Positions 25,210-35,028 are shown, numbered from the stretch's first letter. The stretch is DNA of 61,215 nt from Desulfurococcaceae archaeon (GCA_023269765.1 JAGDWH010000004.1:1-61215), one strand, 5' to 3'. Translations and numbers: made by a program. Notes: generated from the letters alone by a model not told the origin.

Positions 25210-27468
25210 ATGACGGACTTCAGAGCAAATGAGAGCAGATCTGAAAGATACGTCAAGCTTAGGGTCGCGGAAGCCAGGGCACGCGACGTAGGACACAAAA
25301 TAGCGAGGTTGGATAGGGAGACTATGAGGGCACTAGGCGTCGATGTCGGTGACTTCGTCGAAGTTGTAGGACCTAAAGGCCGTGAAATTCTGAAAGTGTG
25401 GCCTGCCTATCCAGAAGACGAGGGCACGGGAATCATAAGAATCGATGGGACGGCGAGAAAGAACCTTGGTGTGTCGCCCGGCGACTACGTAACTGTTAAG
25501 CCCATTAAAGTCGAGCCCGCAACACGCATCACTATAGCACCCGCTACGAACATGTCCTACATCAGGGCTTCGCCTGAGTACTATGCACAGGCAATTAAGA
25601 GGTATTATCACGGAAATCCGGTAAAGAGGGGGGACGTCATAGAAATACCGTTTTATGGCATGTTACTCAGGTTTGTTGTAACCAGCGTACAGCCATCCGC
25701 CGTTGTTTATATAACAGATGACACCATAATAGAGGTCCGCATGCAGCCAGTCAGGCCAGAAACCCTGACGGAAGGCATACCTCGAGTTACTTGGGAAGAC
25801 ATAGGCGACCTCGAAGAAGTAAAGCAGAAGATAAGAGAAATCGTGGAGCTGCCCCTGAAGCACCCAGAGCTCTTTGAGAGGCTTGGCATCGAGCCGCCCA
25901 AGGGGATACTACTATATGGTCCTCCAGGAACGGGCAAGACCCTTCTAGCAAAAGCACTAGCTAATGAAATAGGCGCGTACTTCATCAGCATTAACGGCCC
26001 AGAGATAATGAGCAAGTTCTACGGAGAGTCTGAAGAGAGGTTGCGGAAGATATTTGAAGAAGCCCAGGCAAACGCGCCGGCAGTAATATTTATTGACGAA
26101 CTCGACAGCATAGCGCCTAAGAGAGAAGAAGTTGTAGGTGAGGTAGAAAAGAGAGTAGTAGCACAGCTACTTGCATTAATGGACGGCTTGAAGGAGCGTG
26201 GAAAAGTAATAGTAATTGGCGCGACAAATAGACCTGAAGCACTTGATCCCGCCTTAAGAAGGCCTGGTAGGTTTGACAGGGAGATCGAGATACCACCACC
26301 AGATAAGAGGGCTCGTAGAGAAATACTGGCCGTACACACGAGAAACATGCCGCTGAGCGACGACGTAGACTTGAACAAAATAGCCGAAATGACGCACGGC
26401 TACACGGGTGCCGACATTGCCGCCTTAGTTAAAGAAGCTGCCATGAACGCCCTTAGGAGGTTTATCCAGCAAGAAAACATAGACTTAAACCAGCCAATAC
26501 CCGCTGAGAAGCTCGAAAAGCTCAAAGTAACCATGGAGGACTTCCTGGCGGCGATGAAGACTGTTCAGCCCACGCTAATAAGAGAGGTCTTCGTGGAAGT
26601 GCCTGAAGTCAGGTGGAGCGATATAGGTGGGCTTGACGACATAAAGCAGGAGCTTAGAGAGAGCATTGAGTGGCCCATGAAGTACCCACAAATATTCGAG
26701 AAAATGGGCATTGAGCCCCCGAAGGGCATACTCTTGTTTGGTCCTCCTGGAACGGGCAAGACCCTCTTAGCAAAAGCTGTTGCAACCGAGAGTGGTGCTA
26801 ACTTCATAGCCGTAAGAGGCCCAGAGGTACTTAGCAAGTGGGTTGGTGAGTCTGAGAAGGCGATTAGGCAGATTTTCAGAAGAGCTCGCATGGTTGCACC
26901 CGCTGTTGTCTTCTTCGACGAAATAGATTCGATAGCCGGAATTAGAGGAAGTGACCCCAGCGGCGTTATTGATAGGATAGTAAACCAGCTGCTTACGGAG
27001 CTTGATGGTATTCAGCCGCTGAGGCGCGTTGTGGTAATAGGCGCGACAAATAGACCAGACCTGCTTGACCCTGCTCTACTCAGGCCAGGTAGGTTTGACA
27101 AACTAGTATACGTTCCGCCACCCGACTTCAAAGCCAGAATTGAGATCTTTAAGGTTCATACGAGGAAGATGCCGCTAGACAGCGACGTAGACCTGGAAGA
27201 GCTTGCAAGGCGCACAGAAGGGTACACGGGCGCAGACATAGCTGCTGTCTGCAGAGAGGCGGCGATGATGGCACTTAGAGAAGCGTTTGCCAAGCTCAGC
27301 ACACTGCAAGCTGTGAAAGTCGGATTGAGACACTTCAACGAAGCCCTCGCAAAAATCCCACCAAGCCTCACGAGAACGGATATTGAAATGTACGAGAGGC
27401 TTGCAAGAGAGCTGAAGAAAATGAGTGGAAGCGGTACCTTTAGGAGAGTGCAGTTGACCTATGGTTAG
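25210..27468 (+). CDS. cdc48: Cdc48/VCP-like AAA+ ATPase (VAT)
   Basis: A 752-residue Cdc48/p97 homologue, a hexameric unfoldase that feeds proteins to the proteasome. An N-domain of about 190 residues is followed by two AAA modules, each complete: [17 protein letters not shown] with [10 protein letters not shown], and [17 protein letters not shown] with [10 protein letters not shown]. Arginine fingers lie in the [17 protein letters not shown] and [17 protein letters not shown] second-region-of-homology parts. Start ATG 25210, with TATA-like CCGTATATTACC at about 25159-25170. The C-terminus ends QLTYG. Confidence 0.97.
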   Translation: MTDFRANESRSERYVKLRVAEARARDVGHKIARLDRETMRALGVDVGDFVEVVGPKGREILKVWPAYPEDEGTGIIRIDGTARKNLGVSPGDYVTVKPIKVEPATRITIAPATNMSYIRASPEYYAQAIKRYYHGNPVKRGDVIEIPFYGMLLRFVVTSVQPSAVVYITDDTIIEVRMQPVRPETLTEGIPRVTWEDIGDLEEVKQKIREIVELPLKHPELFERLGIEPPKGILLYGPPGTGKTLLAKALANEIGAYFISINGPEIMSKFYGESEERLRKIFEEAQANAPAVIFIDELDSIAPKREEVVGEVEKRVVAQLLALMDGLKERGKVIVIGATNRPEALDPALRRPGRFDREIEIPPPDKRARREILAVHTRNMPLSDDVDLNKIAEMTHGYTGADIAALVKEAAMNALRRFIQQENIDLNQPIPAEKLEKLKVTMEDFLAAMKTVQPTLIREVFVEVPEVRWSDIGGLDDIKQELRESIEWPMKYPQIFEKMGIEPPKGILLFGPPGTGKTLLAKAVATESGANFIAVRGPEVLSKWVGESEKAIRQIFRRARMVAPAVVFFDEIDSIAGIRGSDPSGVIDRIVNQLLTELDGIQPLRRVVVIGATNRPDLLDPALLRPGRFDKLVYVPPPDFKARIEIFKVHTRKMPLDSDVDLEELARRTEGYTGADIAAVCREAAMMALREAFAKLSTLQAVKVGLRHFNEALAKIPPSLTRTDIEMYERLARELKKMSGSGTFRRVQLTYG

Positions 27469-27508
27469 CAGAGTCGAGCAATAACGTCTGCTCGGCCTGG
27501 GATCATTA

Positions 27509-29971
27509 TTGAGCTCTCGCAAAAAAACTGCAACTCCTGCACGCTTTTCTCGAATGCTTACAGACCTCGGAAAAATAGCCAAGCACCTAATCGAGGCCAG
27601 AGTGAGAGTTCTCTTAGTAATCTCGGGCTCAGAGCCAGAGAAGCTAGGGTTTTTGGCTGCCAGAGTTATCGAATATTACTCTAAGAAGTACGCAAGAAGC
27701 GTGAACACCAGAAACAGCAAGCTTAAGGGGCTTTACGTTTACCACGACGAGTTTCCAGAAGCTATTCGAATGCGTGAGGTTTTCGAGGACAGAGTCTCGG
27801 CATTAAAGGGAGTAGAGTTCGAGTACGCGGTTTACGAGAAGAGCGAGAAGTACTTGGGCACGACCTTTCAGTTTCTCGTCATGGACTTGACGAAAGACCT
27901 TAAGCCTAATGACGTGGGCAGGCTAATTGGAATAGTTGAAGGAGGTGGGCTACTAATATTCCTAACACCACCATGGAGCGAGTGGGATACCTTCAAAACG
28001 CTGTTCAAGGAGACCCTCACTGTCCCGCAGTTCCCTGAGCCACGGCACATCTTCATCACGTGGTTTAAAAAGAAGCTTTTGAGTCACGATGGAATAGCCG
28101 TTTATGATGCCGACAATGACGAAGTAATTAAAAAACTCGAGTTGAAGCGCGAGCTAAAGCCTTATGGAAGAACCATTAAGATCCCCGAGAAGACCCTTTT
28201 CCCCAGAGTAGTCTATGAGCACGCCTTGACAAACGACCAAGTCAACGTAATTAAGATAATCGAAAATATGTACGAGAAGCCGAAGAAAGGCGAGAAGAAA
28301 GTTCTGAACTTAATAGCTGATAGGGGGCGCGGCAAGAGCTGTGCTATAGGAATAGGGCTTGCAGGGCTAGCATATCTATTCAAGAAAGTAAAGCCCCGCT
28401 TCAGAGCTCTTATAACTGCTCCTTCTCCAAGTAACGTCCAGTCCCTAATGATGCTTGCAATGAAAGTGCTCGACGCATTGGGATTTAAGTACGATGTAGT
28501 TAGAAAGGAGGGCTACATCATAGAGCTGCGGGGCGAGAAATTCAGTATCGAGTACTGGGAGCCTATTAGTATTCCAAAGCTAAAGGGCGACATAGTAGTC
28601 GTAGACGAGGCAGCAGGCATACACGTGCCACTACTTTACAAAATACTAGACGCTCACAACAGGCTCGTGTTTTCGACAACCATACACGGCTACGAAGGTG
28701 CTGGGCGAGGATTTTCTGTAAGGTTCTTAAAGAGGCTAAAGTCAATGGAAAACATAACGCTCTACGAATACGAGATGACAGAGCCCATTCGCTACAGCTA
28801 TAATGACCCAGTCGAGGAGTGGCAGTTTAAAACCCTCTTACTAGACGCTGAACCAGCCGAACTTGACGAGAAGGACCTCGCTGACATTGAGCAAAAAAGA
28901 CTAGTGTACGTTAAGTACGACCCACAAAAGCTATTTGAAAACGAAGAAGAGCTGAGGCAGTTATTCGGGATATACGTTCTTGCTCACTACAGAAACGAGC
29001 CGGACGATCTTGGAATGCTTGCTGATGCTCCCCACCACTTAGTGAGAGCCGTTAAGACCGCCGGTGGTAAAGTAGTTTGCGCGATTCAAATAGCGCAAGA
29101 AGGCCCCGTAGAAGAAAAGCTGGCGAGAGAGCTGCTTAAAGGCGCTAAAATACCCGGCAACATTATTCCCGATAGGTTTCTCAAGCACGCAAGAATCATT
29201 GAATTTGCAAGCACTAAAGGGTGGCGAATAGTCAGAATTGCCACTCACCCAGCTGTTCAGGGCAGGGGTGTGGGTAGCTGGGCTCTACAGAAGTTGTTCG
29301 AAGAAGCGAGAGAGCTCGGCTTGGACTGGGTTGGCTCGGGCTTTGGAGTAACCGAAGAGCTTCTCCGGTTCTGGCTTAAGAACGGCTTTAGCGTTGTCCA
29401 CATAAGCCCTGATAGAAACCCGGTTAGCGGTGAATACACAGTCCTAGTGATCAAGCCGCTCAATGCCAAAACCGAGGAGATGGTGAGAATAGCTAAGCTG
29501 GAGTTCAAGCTGAAGCTCATTGACAGTTTGGCAATAAATTACAGAGAGTTAGAGCCCGAAACAGCCTACTTGATGCTGAACACGGATCCATATATTTACA
29601 CGAAAAAACCCTCAGAGCTGCTTTCACCCATAGCCCGCGACCGCTTGTGGACATATTGCACAGGTCCAATGACCTTCGAAGCCGCCGCAGACCTCATGTT
29701 TAAGCTCGCCAAGATTTACTGGCTGAGCGCGCCTGAAGCCCGCCCAGCACTAAGCAGGCTTCACGAGTTACTACTAATATCAAAGGCTCTTCAGGGGCTT
29801 ACGTGGGATGAAGTACAGGAAATCCTGAAGGAGCCTGTTAGAGTACTACAAGAAGAAGGGCATGAAATAGCATGTAAGTACTTCGAGTTTCTCACGGGAT
29901 TAAAGCCCAGCGATTACGAACCCGGCGTTTCAATTTCAGACCATAGTTACCTCTACTCATACTTTGCTTGA
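27509..29971 (+). CDS. tmcA: tRNA(Met) cytidine acetyltransferase TmcA (NAT10/Kre33 type)
   Basis: An 820-residue enzyme that acetylates cytidine in tRNA, and in thermophilic archaea often in rRNA, using acetyl-CoA and ATP. The order is an N-terminal DUF1726-like region, a helicase-like ATPase with Walker A ADRGRGKS near residue 273 and Walker B VVDEAAGIHVPLL near residue 370, a GNAT domain with IATHPAVQGRGVGS near residue 576, and a helical tail. The start is TTG 27509. It is followed, with an 8-nt overlap, by Sua5, so two tRNA-modifying enzymes are coupled. Confidence 0.93.
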   Translation: MSSRKKTATPARFSRMLTDLGKIAKHLIEARVRVLLVISGSEPEKLGFLAARVIEYYSKKYARSVNTRNSKLKGLYVYHDEFPEAIRMREVFEDRVSALKGVEFEYAVYEKSEKYLGTTFQFLVMDLTKDLKPNDVGRLIGIVEGGGLLIFLTPPWSEWDTFKTLFKETLTVPQFPEPRHIFITWFKKKLLSHDGIAVYDADNDEVIKKLELKRELKPYGRTIKIPEKTLFPRVVYEHALTNDQVNVIKIIENMYEKPKKGEKKVLNLIADRGRGKSCAIGIGLAGLAYLFKKVKPRFRALITAPSPSNVQSLMMLAMKVLDALGFKYDVVRKEGYIIELRGEKFSIEYWEPISIPKLKGDIVVVDEAAGIHVPLLYKILDAHNRLVFSTTIHGYEGAGRGFSVRFLKRLKSMENITLYEYEMTEPIRYSYNDPVEEWQFKTLLLDAEPAELDEKDLADIEQKRLVYVKYDPQKLFENEEELRQLFGIYVLAHYRNEPDDLGMLADAPHHLVRAVKTAGGKVVCAIQIAQEGPVEEKLARELLKGAKIPGNIIPDRFLKHARIIEFASTKGWRIVRIATHPAVQGRGVGSWALQKLFEEARELGLDWVGSGFGVTEELLRFWLKNGFSVVHISPDRNPVSGEYTVLVIKPLNAKTEEMVRIAKLEFKLKLIDSLAINYRELEPETAYLMLNTDPYIYTKKPSELLSPIARDRLWTYCTGPMTFEAAADLMFKLAKIYWLSAPEARPALSRLHELLLISKALQGLTWDEVQEILKEPVRVLQEEGHEIACKYFEFLTGLKPSDYEPGVSISDHSYLYSYFA

Positions 29972-31064
29972 AAGCGGTCTCAGCGTGGGATTTAACGTGA
30001 CGCTAATACTGAAAACAAACCCCTACTCACCGGATATCGAGGTGCTCAGGAAGGCCGCTCAGATACTCCTCTCAGGCGGTTTAGTGGCGTTTCCCACGGA
30101 GACTGTTTACGGGCTTGGTGCCGTGGCTTTTTACGAAAACGCTGCTAGAAGGATTTTTCAAGCTAAAGAGCGGCCTCCAGACAATCCCTTAATAGTGCAC
30201 ATAGCAGAACTCGACATGCTCGAAGACGTGGCTGTGAACATTCCAGAAGATGCCTACAAGCTCATAAGGGTCTTCTGGCCGGGGCCACTTACGCTTATAC
30301 TTCCAAAACATCCACGCGTGCCGCCTGTTGTGAGCGGGGGGTTAAACACCGTGGCCGTGAGGATGCCTGCGCATCCAGTGGCTCTCGGCTTAATCCGCGA
30401 AACAGGCTATCCAATAGCTGCTCCAAGCGCAAACTTGGCGGGGAGGCCCAGCCCTATTTCTGCAGAGCACGTAATTAGAGATCTGTATGGAAGAGTGGAC
30501 GCCATAATTGATGCGGGAGAAACGCTGTATGGAGTAGAATCGACTATAGTCAATATTCTAGCAAAGCCGCCTGTGCTGCTTCGGCCCGGTGCTTACCCAG
30601 TGGAGCAGATAGAAGCTGTTCTTGGAGTTAAGCTGGAAATCCCTGCCTTTGCAAGAGGTTTTGGTGAGGCACCAGTAGCACTAGCACCTGGCACTAAGTA
30701 CAGGCACTACGCGCCCGAAACGCCAGTTATACTCGTCGAACCTGTTAGCGGGCTCGAAAACATGGTCAACAGAGTCAAGCTAATAGCTGAAGAGCTCTTG
30801 AAAGATCACAAGAAAGTGTGCATCGCTGCTTCAAGAGAAACCATGAAAGAGTACTTGGAGTTAGCGAACAAGGGAGTTGTCGTCATAGATATGGGCTCCC
30901 GCAGCAACTTGTTTGAAGTAGCGAGAAGGCTCTTTAAAGTGCTCAGGAGCTTTGACGATATTTCGTGTGATGTTTCAATAGTAGAAGGCTTCGAGGAAAA
31001 GGGCCTGGGACTAACAATTATGAACAGGTTGAGAAAGGCCTCTACGTCTAAGGTACTAGCTTAA
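29964..31064 (+). CDS. sua5: Threonylcarbamoyl-AMP synthase, Sua5 type
   Basis: A 366-residue Sua5 protein that makes threonylcarbamoyl-AMP for the t6A modification at tRNA position 37. The YrdC domain has GGLVAFPTETVYGLG near residue 40 and KERPPDNPLIVHI; the linker PGTKYRHYAPETPV near residue 235 joins it to the small C-terminal Sua5 domain. The frame opens with TTG 29964 inside the end of tmcA; GTG 29997 is an alternative start that gives the usual short N-terminus. The 3' end overlaps the opposite-strand gene by 17 nt. Confidence 0.92.
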   Translation: MLESGLSVGFNVTLILKTNPYSPDIEVLRKAAQILLSGGLVAFPTETVYGLGAVAFYENAARRIFQAKERPPDNPLIVHIAELDMLEDVAVNIPEDAYKLIRVFWPGPLTLILPKHPRVPPVVSGGLNTVAVRMPAHPVALGLIRETGYPIAAPSANLAGRPSPISAEHVIRDLYGRVDAIIDAGETLYGVESTIVNILAKPPVLLRPGAYPVEQIEAVLGVKLEIPAFARGFGEAPVALAPGTKYRHYAPETPVILVEPVSGLENMVNRVKLIAEELLKDHKKVCIAASRETMKEYLELANKGVVVIDMGSRSNLFEVARRLFKVLRSFDDISCDVSIVEGFEEKGLGLTIMNRLRKASTSKVLA

Positions 31065-31344
31065 ATGGCTGCAAGACCTCGGCTCTTACAACTACTTCGG
31101 GCAAGAGGCTTGCGAGTGCTCTCTTAACGGAAGACAGCACGTAATCGTTTACACTTGTTTCATCAGAATACAATCTTAGTGCCGCCTCATTGTAGCCCGG
31201 GTACAAGTGAAGGCTTGCTACGATGCGGCCCCTGTACATTATTCTAATGCTATAAGAGTGCCTCTCTGCCCACAGCTCCGCCTTTCTCAGCTCCTCGACA
31301 AGTCTATTCATTTTCTTAGCATCAATACCGCGTGGTAGCAACAC
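31048..31344 (-). CDS. Small conserved-looking protein, unknown
   Basis: A 98-residue protein, probably alpha/beta: a charged helix (MNRLVEELRKAELWAERHSY), two strands (SIRIMYRGRIVASLHLYPG), then a helix and a C-terminal strand VVVRAEVLQPFKL. No metal or catalytic motif is visible and the family is not recognised. It converges with sua5 and shares 17 nt with it. Codon use resembles the neighbours, which is the main support for a real gene. Confidence 0.55.
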   Translation of the reverse strand: MLLPRGIDAKKMNRLVEELRKAELWAERHSYSIRIMYRGRIVASLHLYPGYNEAALRLYSDETSVNDYVLSSVKRALASLLPEVVVRAEVLQPFKLVP

Positions 31345-31484
31345 CCTTAACCTCTAAGACTTCTAATTAAGCCTCCTTTACTCTAGCTTAGTCACTCGCG
31401 AAACCCACTTTTATCCTTCCACAAGTACCAGTCTTGCAATAATCGCTTTAGCGAGGACTTATTTACTACTAGTAACCAGTTAGT

Positions 31485-31548
31485 TAACTAGGATGATAGG
31501 GCTCTACAAGGCCTGAACTGTGATGAGCCCGCGCAGGGTTGACTACTC
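31485..31548 (+). ncRNA. Candidate C/D box sRNA
   Basis: This lies in the 363-base gap between 31344 and 31708, which holds no supported coding frame. The order is a weak C box ATGATAG (31493-31499), a 13-nt guide, a perfect D' box CTGA (31513-31516), a 3-nt spacer, a perfect C' box GTGATGA (31520-31526), a 12-nt guide, and TTGA (31539-31542) in the place of D. Spacing is right but the outer boxes, normally the better conserved pair, are imperfect. A short terminal pairing TAG/CTA is possible. The rest of the gap is AT-rich with the promoter of the next gene. Confidence 0.35.
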
Positions 31549-31659
31549 GAGTTCTAGTGCCCGAATTTGCTAATTAAAGTCTACAAAAAGCCCTAACTTC
31601 GTGGGCAATCGTTTAAGCGCAGCCGTGAAACTGGTGGAATTTGAATTTTAAGGGCGAAG

Positions 31660-31671
31660 CCTATATAAAAA
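31660..31671 (+). promoter_or_regulatory. TATA box of the Cys-rich protein gene
   Basis: CCTATATAAAAA predicts a transcript start near 31691. This rules against the in-frame start at 31675 and favours ATG 31708, which has TAGGTG at 31692-31697. Confidence 0.5.
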
Positions 31672-31707
31672 CCCATGGCTCTCTCGACGAGTAGGTGTTA
31701 CATAGCA

Positions 31708-32118
31708 ATGAAACCCCGGAGAGAGAGCGCCTACAAGTCCTTTCCCGAAGAACCACATCAACATACCGGAAGACCAAGAGAGGAATTCATTAGAGTCCAC
31801 GAGCAACGCGTGGCTCCGCAACCCATTGGAGAAAGGTGCAATCCGCTCTGCCCCTTCTTTGCCTGTGGCAAGCACGCCATGTTCGTGGTGAACAGGCCGT
31901 TCAAAGGCAGGATGATAAGAGCTGCACAGTGCAGACTAACGGGAGGTGATTGCATTAACGGCGACTGCCAATACGCCTCTTGTAAGCTCAACGCTCTACT
32001 ACCTGATGGCAGGTGCGCTAAAGCTCTTGAAAAGAAGCGCAGTGTCATTTCCGATGAAGAGCTCTTTAGGCAAATGAGGAAATTCGAGGAATACGATATA
32101 AGCGAGATTAGGAGGTAA
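31708..32118 (+). CDS. Cysteine-rich protein with two four-Cys groups, unknown
   Basis: A 136-residue protein with a basic, proline-containing N-terminus of about 40 residues and then eight cysteines: CNPLCPFFACG (three), QCRLTGGDCINGDCQYASC (four) and GRC (one), between about residues 44 and 103. The C-terminus is a charged helix. The pattern suggests two zinc or iron-sulfur sites. No family is recognised. It has its own promoter and converges with endA (11 nt between stops). Confidence 0.65.
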   Translation: MKPRRESAYKSFPEEPHQHTGRPREEFIRVHEQRVAPQPIGERCNPLCPFFACGKHAMFVVNRPFKGRMIRAAQCRLTGGDCINGDCQYASCKLNALLPDGRCAKALEKKRSVISDEELFRQMRKFEEYDISEIRR

Positions 32119-32129
32119 ATGCCCTGCTT

Positions 32130-32651
32130 TTAGGGTTTCCACCAGTCGAGTAGGCTGTATTTCACATAACCCTTGTCGTAGATAGCGACAACCAGCTTTT
32201 TGCGGACAGAATGAAGCAACCTGCCTGCTCTGACGAGCTCTATTGGGTCTACTTTGTCGTCGGCATTATAAACTAGCACGCCAAAGGGTGCGTGGTCAAC
32301 TCCAGGACCATATCTATAAAGCAGGTAATCACAGCCAAATTTTAGTCCACGCCTAACTACAAATCCGCGCTTCCTTAGGTCTATGTAGACATCGTATAGA
32401 GCTTTAAACCTCTCAATTTGAGAAGCCCCCAGCTCGTAAAGATCCTTTGCCGAGAGCTCGGCATTTCCTTTGAAGACGCGCAGTAGGTCTTTTTCAAGCA
32501 GATAGAGCGCCTCGATTAGTGATAGTTCAAGCGGGGCTTTGATGTCTTTAGACCTGGGCTTGCTGACTCCGAGAAAATTGCCGTAATATCCATTCCAGTA
32601 GAGTGCGTTAGCGCACTCGTAATCAAAAACTACTACCCGGTTGTAGAGCAA
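32130..32651 (-). CDS. endA: tRNA-splicing endonuclease, catalytic subunit
   Basis: A 173-residue EndA, which cuts bulge-helix-bulge structures at tRNA intron borders. The C-terminal catalytic domain carries the Tyr of YLLYRYGPGVDHAPFGV, the His of the same stretch, and the Lys of SVRKKLVVAI, the family's catalytic triad; GLKFGCDYLLY is the usual lead-in. Crenarchaeal enzymes often need a second, non-catalytic subunit, which I do not see here. Two tRNA genes in this window have introns for it. DUF47 lies 35 nt upstream on the same strand. Confidence 0.92.
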   Translation of the reverse strand: MLYNRVVVFDYECANALYWNGYYGNFLGVSKPRSKDIKAPLELSLIEALYLLEKDLLRVFKGNAELSAKDLYELGASQIERFKALYDVYIDLRKRGFVVRRGLKFGCDYLLYRYGPGVDHAPFGVLVYNADDKVDPIELVRAGRLLHSVRKKLVVAIYDKGYVKYSLLDWWKP

Positions 32652-32686
32652 GTAAGCTGTACAGGCTTCGCTAGAGGTACTTAGAC

Positions 32687-33361
32687 TTAAGCTGCTATTC
32701 TCACGAGTGCTAGATATCGTACTTCTTCACCAGCCAGCTTCATAAAGTCGCTCGCATTTTCAATGTGTTCGAGAACGTCTTTTAGTACGAGTAGCGCAGC
32801 TATGTGATTTGAGTGCTTATTGTAGATCTCCAGCAATCCTCTTCTAAAGACCATGTCTATTTCTTCTTCAATTTTGCTGATCATTGTTAGGTCCTCTAGA
32901 GAAGTTTTCGGCGCAACTGTGAGCTTTGAGACAGAGTTTTCGAGATGTGTTGCTTGGTCTTTTTCGAATTTAAGTACCTTCTTGAATAGCTCTAATGTCT
33001 CGCTATCAATGTCCACCTTGTTTTCTTTTGCAAGGAGGATTCTGTAGGCTGCTCCATCTAATTGCTGAAGGGCTCCTTCCAGGAGCTTGATTATGTTCAC
33101 GTAGTTCGAGGAGTACATGACTACTTCGTAGCTCTTTACGAGGTACTCCAGTACTCTTACCTTCAGCTCTTCGCCTCTATTTTTAAGGCTTCTAACCCTC
33201 TCGTAGAGTCTTGAGATTTCACGTAATCCTCCTATATTGTAGGCATCTAGCATTTCTTCTAAGGCCTCTATTTCGTCTCTTAAGATTCTACTCATGTTAA
33301 CTATTTCCTCTACAGTCGTCAGTTCTACTAGTGAGCTCCTGCTTTCTTCCATCATTACCAC
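32687..33361 (-). CDS. DUF47/PhoU-like helical protein
   Basis: A 224-residue all-helical protein that fits the DUF47 family, relatives of the phosphate regulator PhoU: long helices with Glu- and His-containing repeats and the closing LLVLKDVLEHIENASDFMKLAGEE-type segment. DUF47 genes are often beside phosphate transporters, but none is near; here it precedes endA. Starts at GTG 33361, ATG 33355 or ATG 33352 are all possible. A leftward TATA-like CTTTTTAATACC lies at 33409-33398. Confidence 0.72.
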   Translation of the reverse strand: MVMMEESRSSLVELTTVEEIVNMSRILRDEIEALEEMLDAYNIGGLREISRLYERVRSLKNRGEELKVRVLEYLVKSYEVVMYSSNYVNIIKLLEGALQQLDGAAYRILLAKENKVDIDSETLELFKKVLKFEKDQATHLENSVSKLTVAPKTSLEDLTMISKIEEEIDMVFRRGLLEIYNKHSNHIAALLVLKDVLEHIENASDFMKLAGEEVRYLALVRIAA

Positions 33362-33432
33362 ACAGTCTCGGCACGTTAGTGTATGAGGCTAAGAGGTATT
33401 AAAAAGCTAGTCAATAACCGAGGGGCGCTGGC

Positions 33433-35028
33433 TTGAAAATAGCTGTAGTAGACGCGCTGGCAAGGGGTTTCGGCTCGAGGTATGCTACATTCGACGTTGT
33501 GGGCGCTGGCCCCAGACATGTTGCCGGGGTAGCAGAGAAGCACGGAGAAACGGTCCTACTACCCTACGAAAAAGCTGTGGCCAATGTTACTAGGCTACGA
33601 GAATTCGACGTGGTCATGATTTCGGCCATGAGTGGGGATTTTGGAGCCTTAAGCAGGCTCACATCTAGGCTACGCAAAAGCGGCTTTAAAGGAAACATCG
33701 TGGTAGGCGGGCCCATTAGCTTTGAATACACAAAGCTGCTACTAGCACTTGACATTGATTACGTCATTGTCGGTGAAGGGGAAATTCCCGTTGACAAGCT
33801 ATTGCAAAAGCTGGCTGAGAGGAGCCCAGACCTCACTTCTGTGCCGGCACTAGCTTACAAAAACTCGGAAGGTGCTGTGAAACTTACTTCGAGTCACTTA
33901 TACACTCCTCGCGAGGTACTAGCACTACTCGAGCCATGGATACGCGTTGACGAGGCGTATGAAAATCCACAAGTTTATAGGTTCTACGTTGAGGTCGTGC
34001 GCGGCTGCAGTAACTTCTATAGACCCCTGTTGAAGCATGGTGGTTACGAATGCGTAGAGTGTCATAACTGCAGAAGCGCTGTCTTAACTAAGCGCTTAGG
34101 CTGCCCTGCCGGAATTCCGCCGGGGTGCGGTTTTTGCAGCGTGCCCTACATGTTTGGCTACCCGAGGAGCCGCCCCATCAAGTCCATAGTCAGGGAAGTG
34201 GAGGGGCTTCTAGCCCATGGAGCGAGGAGAATAGTTCTGAGCGCTCCTGACTTCCTAGACTATATGCGCGAAGAATTCGTAGAGTCCCTTATTCTAACAG
34301 ATCCGTGTAATCCGCCTCCAAATGTCGATGCTATTGAAGAGCTGCTGAACGCGCTATACTCGCTTGAGTACCTGAGAAGTGGGCGGGCTGTTTTAATGAT
34401 CGAGAACATCAAGGCATGTCTTGTAAATGAGTCTGTTGGAAAGGTTCTGGGCAGGTACTTGAAGGGGACAACAGTTCACATAGGACTCGAAACTGGGTGT
34501 GACTGGTTCAACGAAAGAGTGCTCGGGAAGCCCATATATTTAAGTCACGTATTGAGTGCTTGCAGAATACTCAGAGAAAGTGGACTCAGGCCTTACGTCT
34601 ACTTAATGTACGACCTGCCTTTTGCAAGCGAAGAAGTCTATGTATGCACAAAGAAGGCTGTTGATCAGCTCAGGGAAGTTGGCGTCGAGAAAATAACGCT
34701 TTATAAGTTTGTAAACCTCCCAGCAACGGCATTTGAAAACATTCGGCCTGAAACTGCAAACCGGAAAGTACTAAGTGAACTGAAGAACCTCGTTAACAGA
34801 TACAACACTGCAATGAAGCGGCGCTTACTTGGTGATAAACTTGAAGTCTACTTAGTCGAGTCTCGTGGCAAACTCTATGGCTACCCCGTGAAGCACGGCC
34901 CCGTGGTATTCATCAAAAACAGGCCCGAGTCTGCGAGCAGGCTTGATGGCTGCCGCGCGCTAGTAAAAGTCGTGGATATAGAGCCGAGGTTTGTTAGAGG
35001 AGTTGTCACTGAGGTCTTAGAGTGCTAG
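33433..35028 (+). CDS. Radical SAM protein with a Cys-rich insertion in the cluster motif
   Basis: A 531-residue radical SAM enzyme. Residues 1-140 form a cobalamin-type Rossmann domain (VVMISAMSGDFGALSR, IVVGGPISFEY, YVIVGEGE). The usual C-x3-C-x2-C motif is stretched: VVRGC at Cys192 is separated by about 40 residues from CGFC (Cys232, Cys235), and the insertion holds CVECHNC (Cys207, 210, 213) and Cys224. GLETGCDWFNERVLGKP and the MTTase-like barrel follow, and the last 70 residues look like a TRAM-type strand domain. Substrate unknown. Start TTG 33433. It overlaps the convergent 130-aa gene by 23 nt. Confidence 0.85.
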   Translation: MKIAVVDALARGFGSRYATFDVVGAGPRHVAGVAEKHGETVLLPYEKAVANVTRLREFDVVMISAMSGDFGALSRLTSRLRKSGFKGNIVVGGPISFEYTKLLLALDIDYVIVGEGEIPVDKLLQKLAERSPDLTSVPALAYKNSEGAVKLTSSHLYTPREVLALLEPWIRVDEAYENPQVYRFYVEVVRGCSNFYRPLLKHGGYECVECHNCRSAVLTKRLGCPAGIPPGCGFCSVPYMFGYPRSRPIKSIVREVEGLLAHGARRIVLSAPDFLDYMREEFVESLILTDPCNPPPNVDAIEELLNALYSLEYLRSGRAVLMIENIKACLVNESVGKVLGRYLKGTTVHIGLETGCDWFNERVLGKPIYLSHVLSACRILRESGLRPYVYLMYDLPFASEEVYVCTKKAVDQLREVGVEKITLYKFVNLPATAFENIRPETANRKVLSELKNLVNRYNTAMKRRLLGDKLEVYLVESRGKLYGYPVKHGPVVFIKNRPESASRLDGCRALVKVVDIEPRFVRGVVTEVLEC

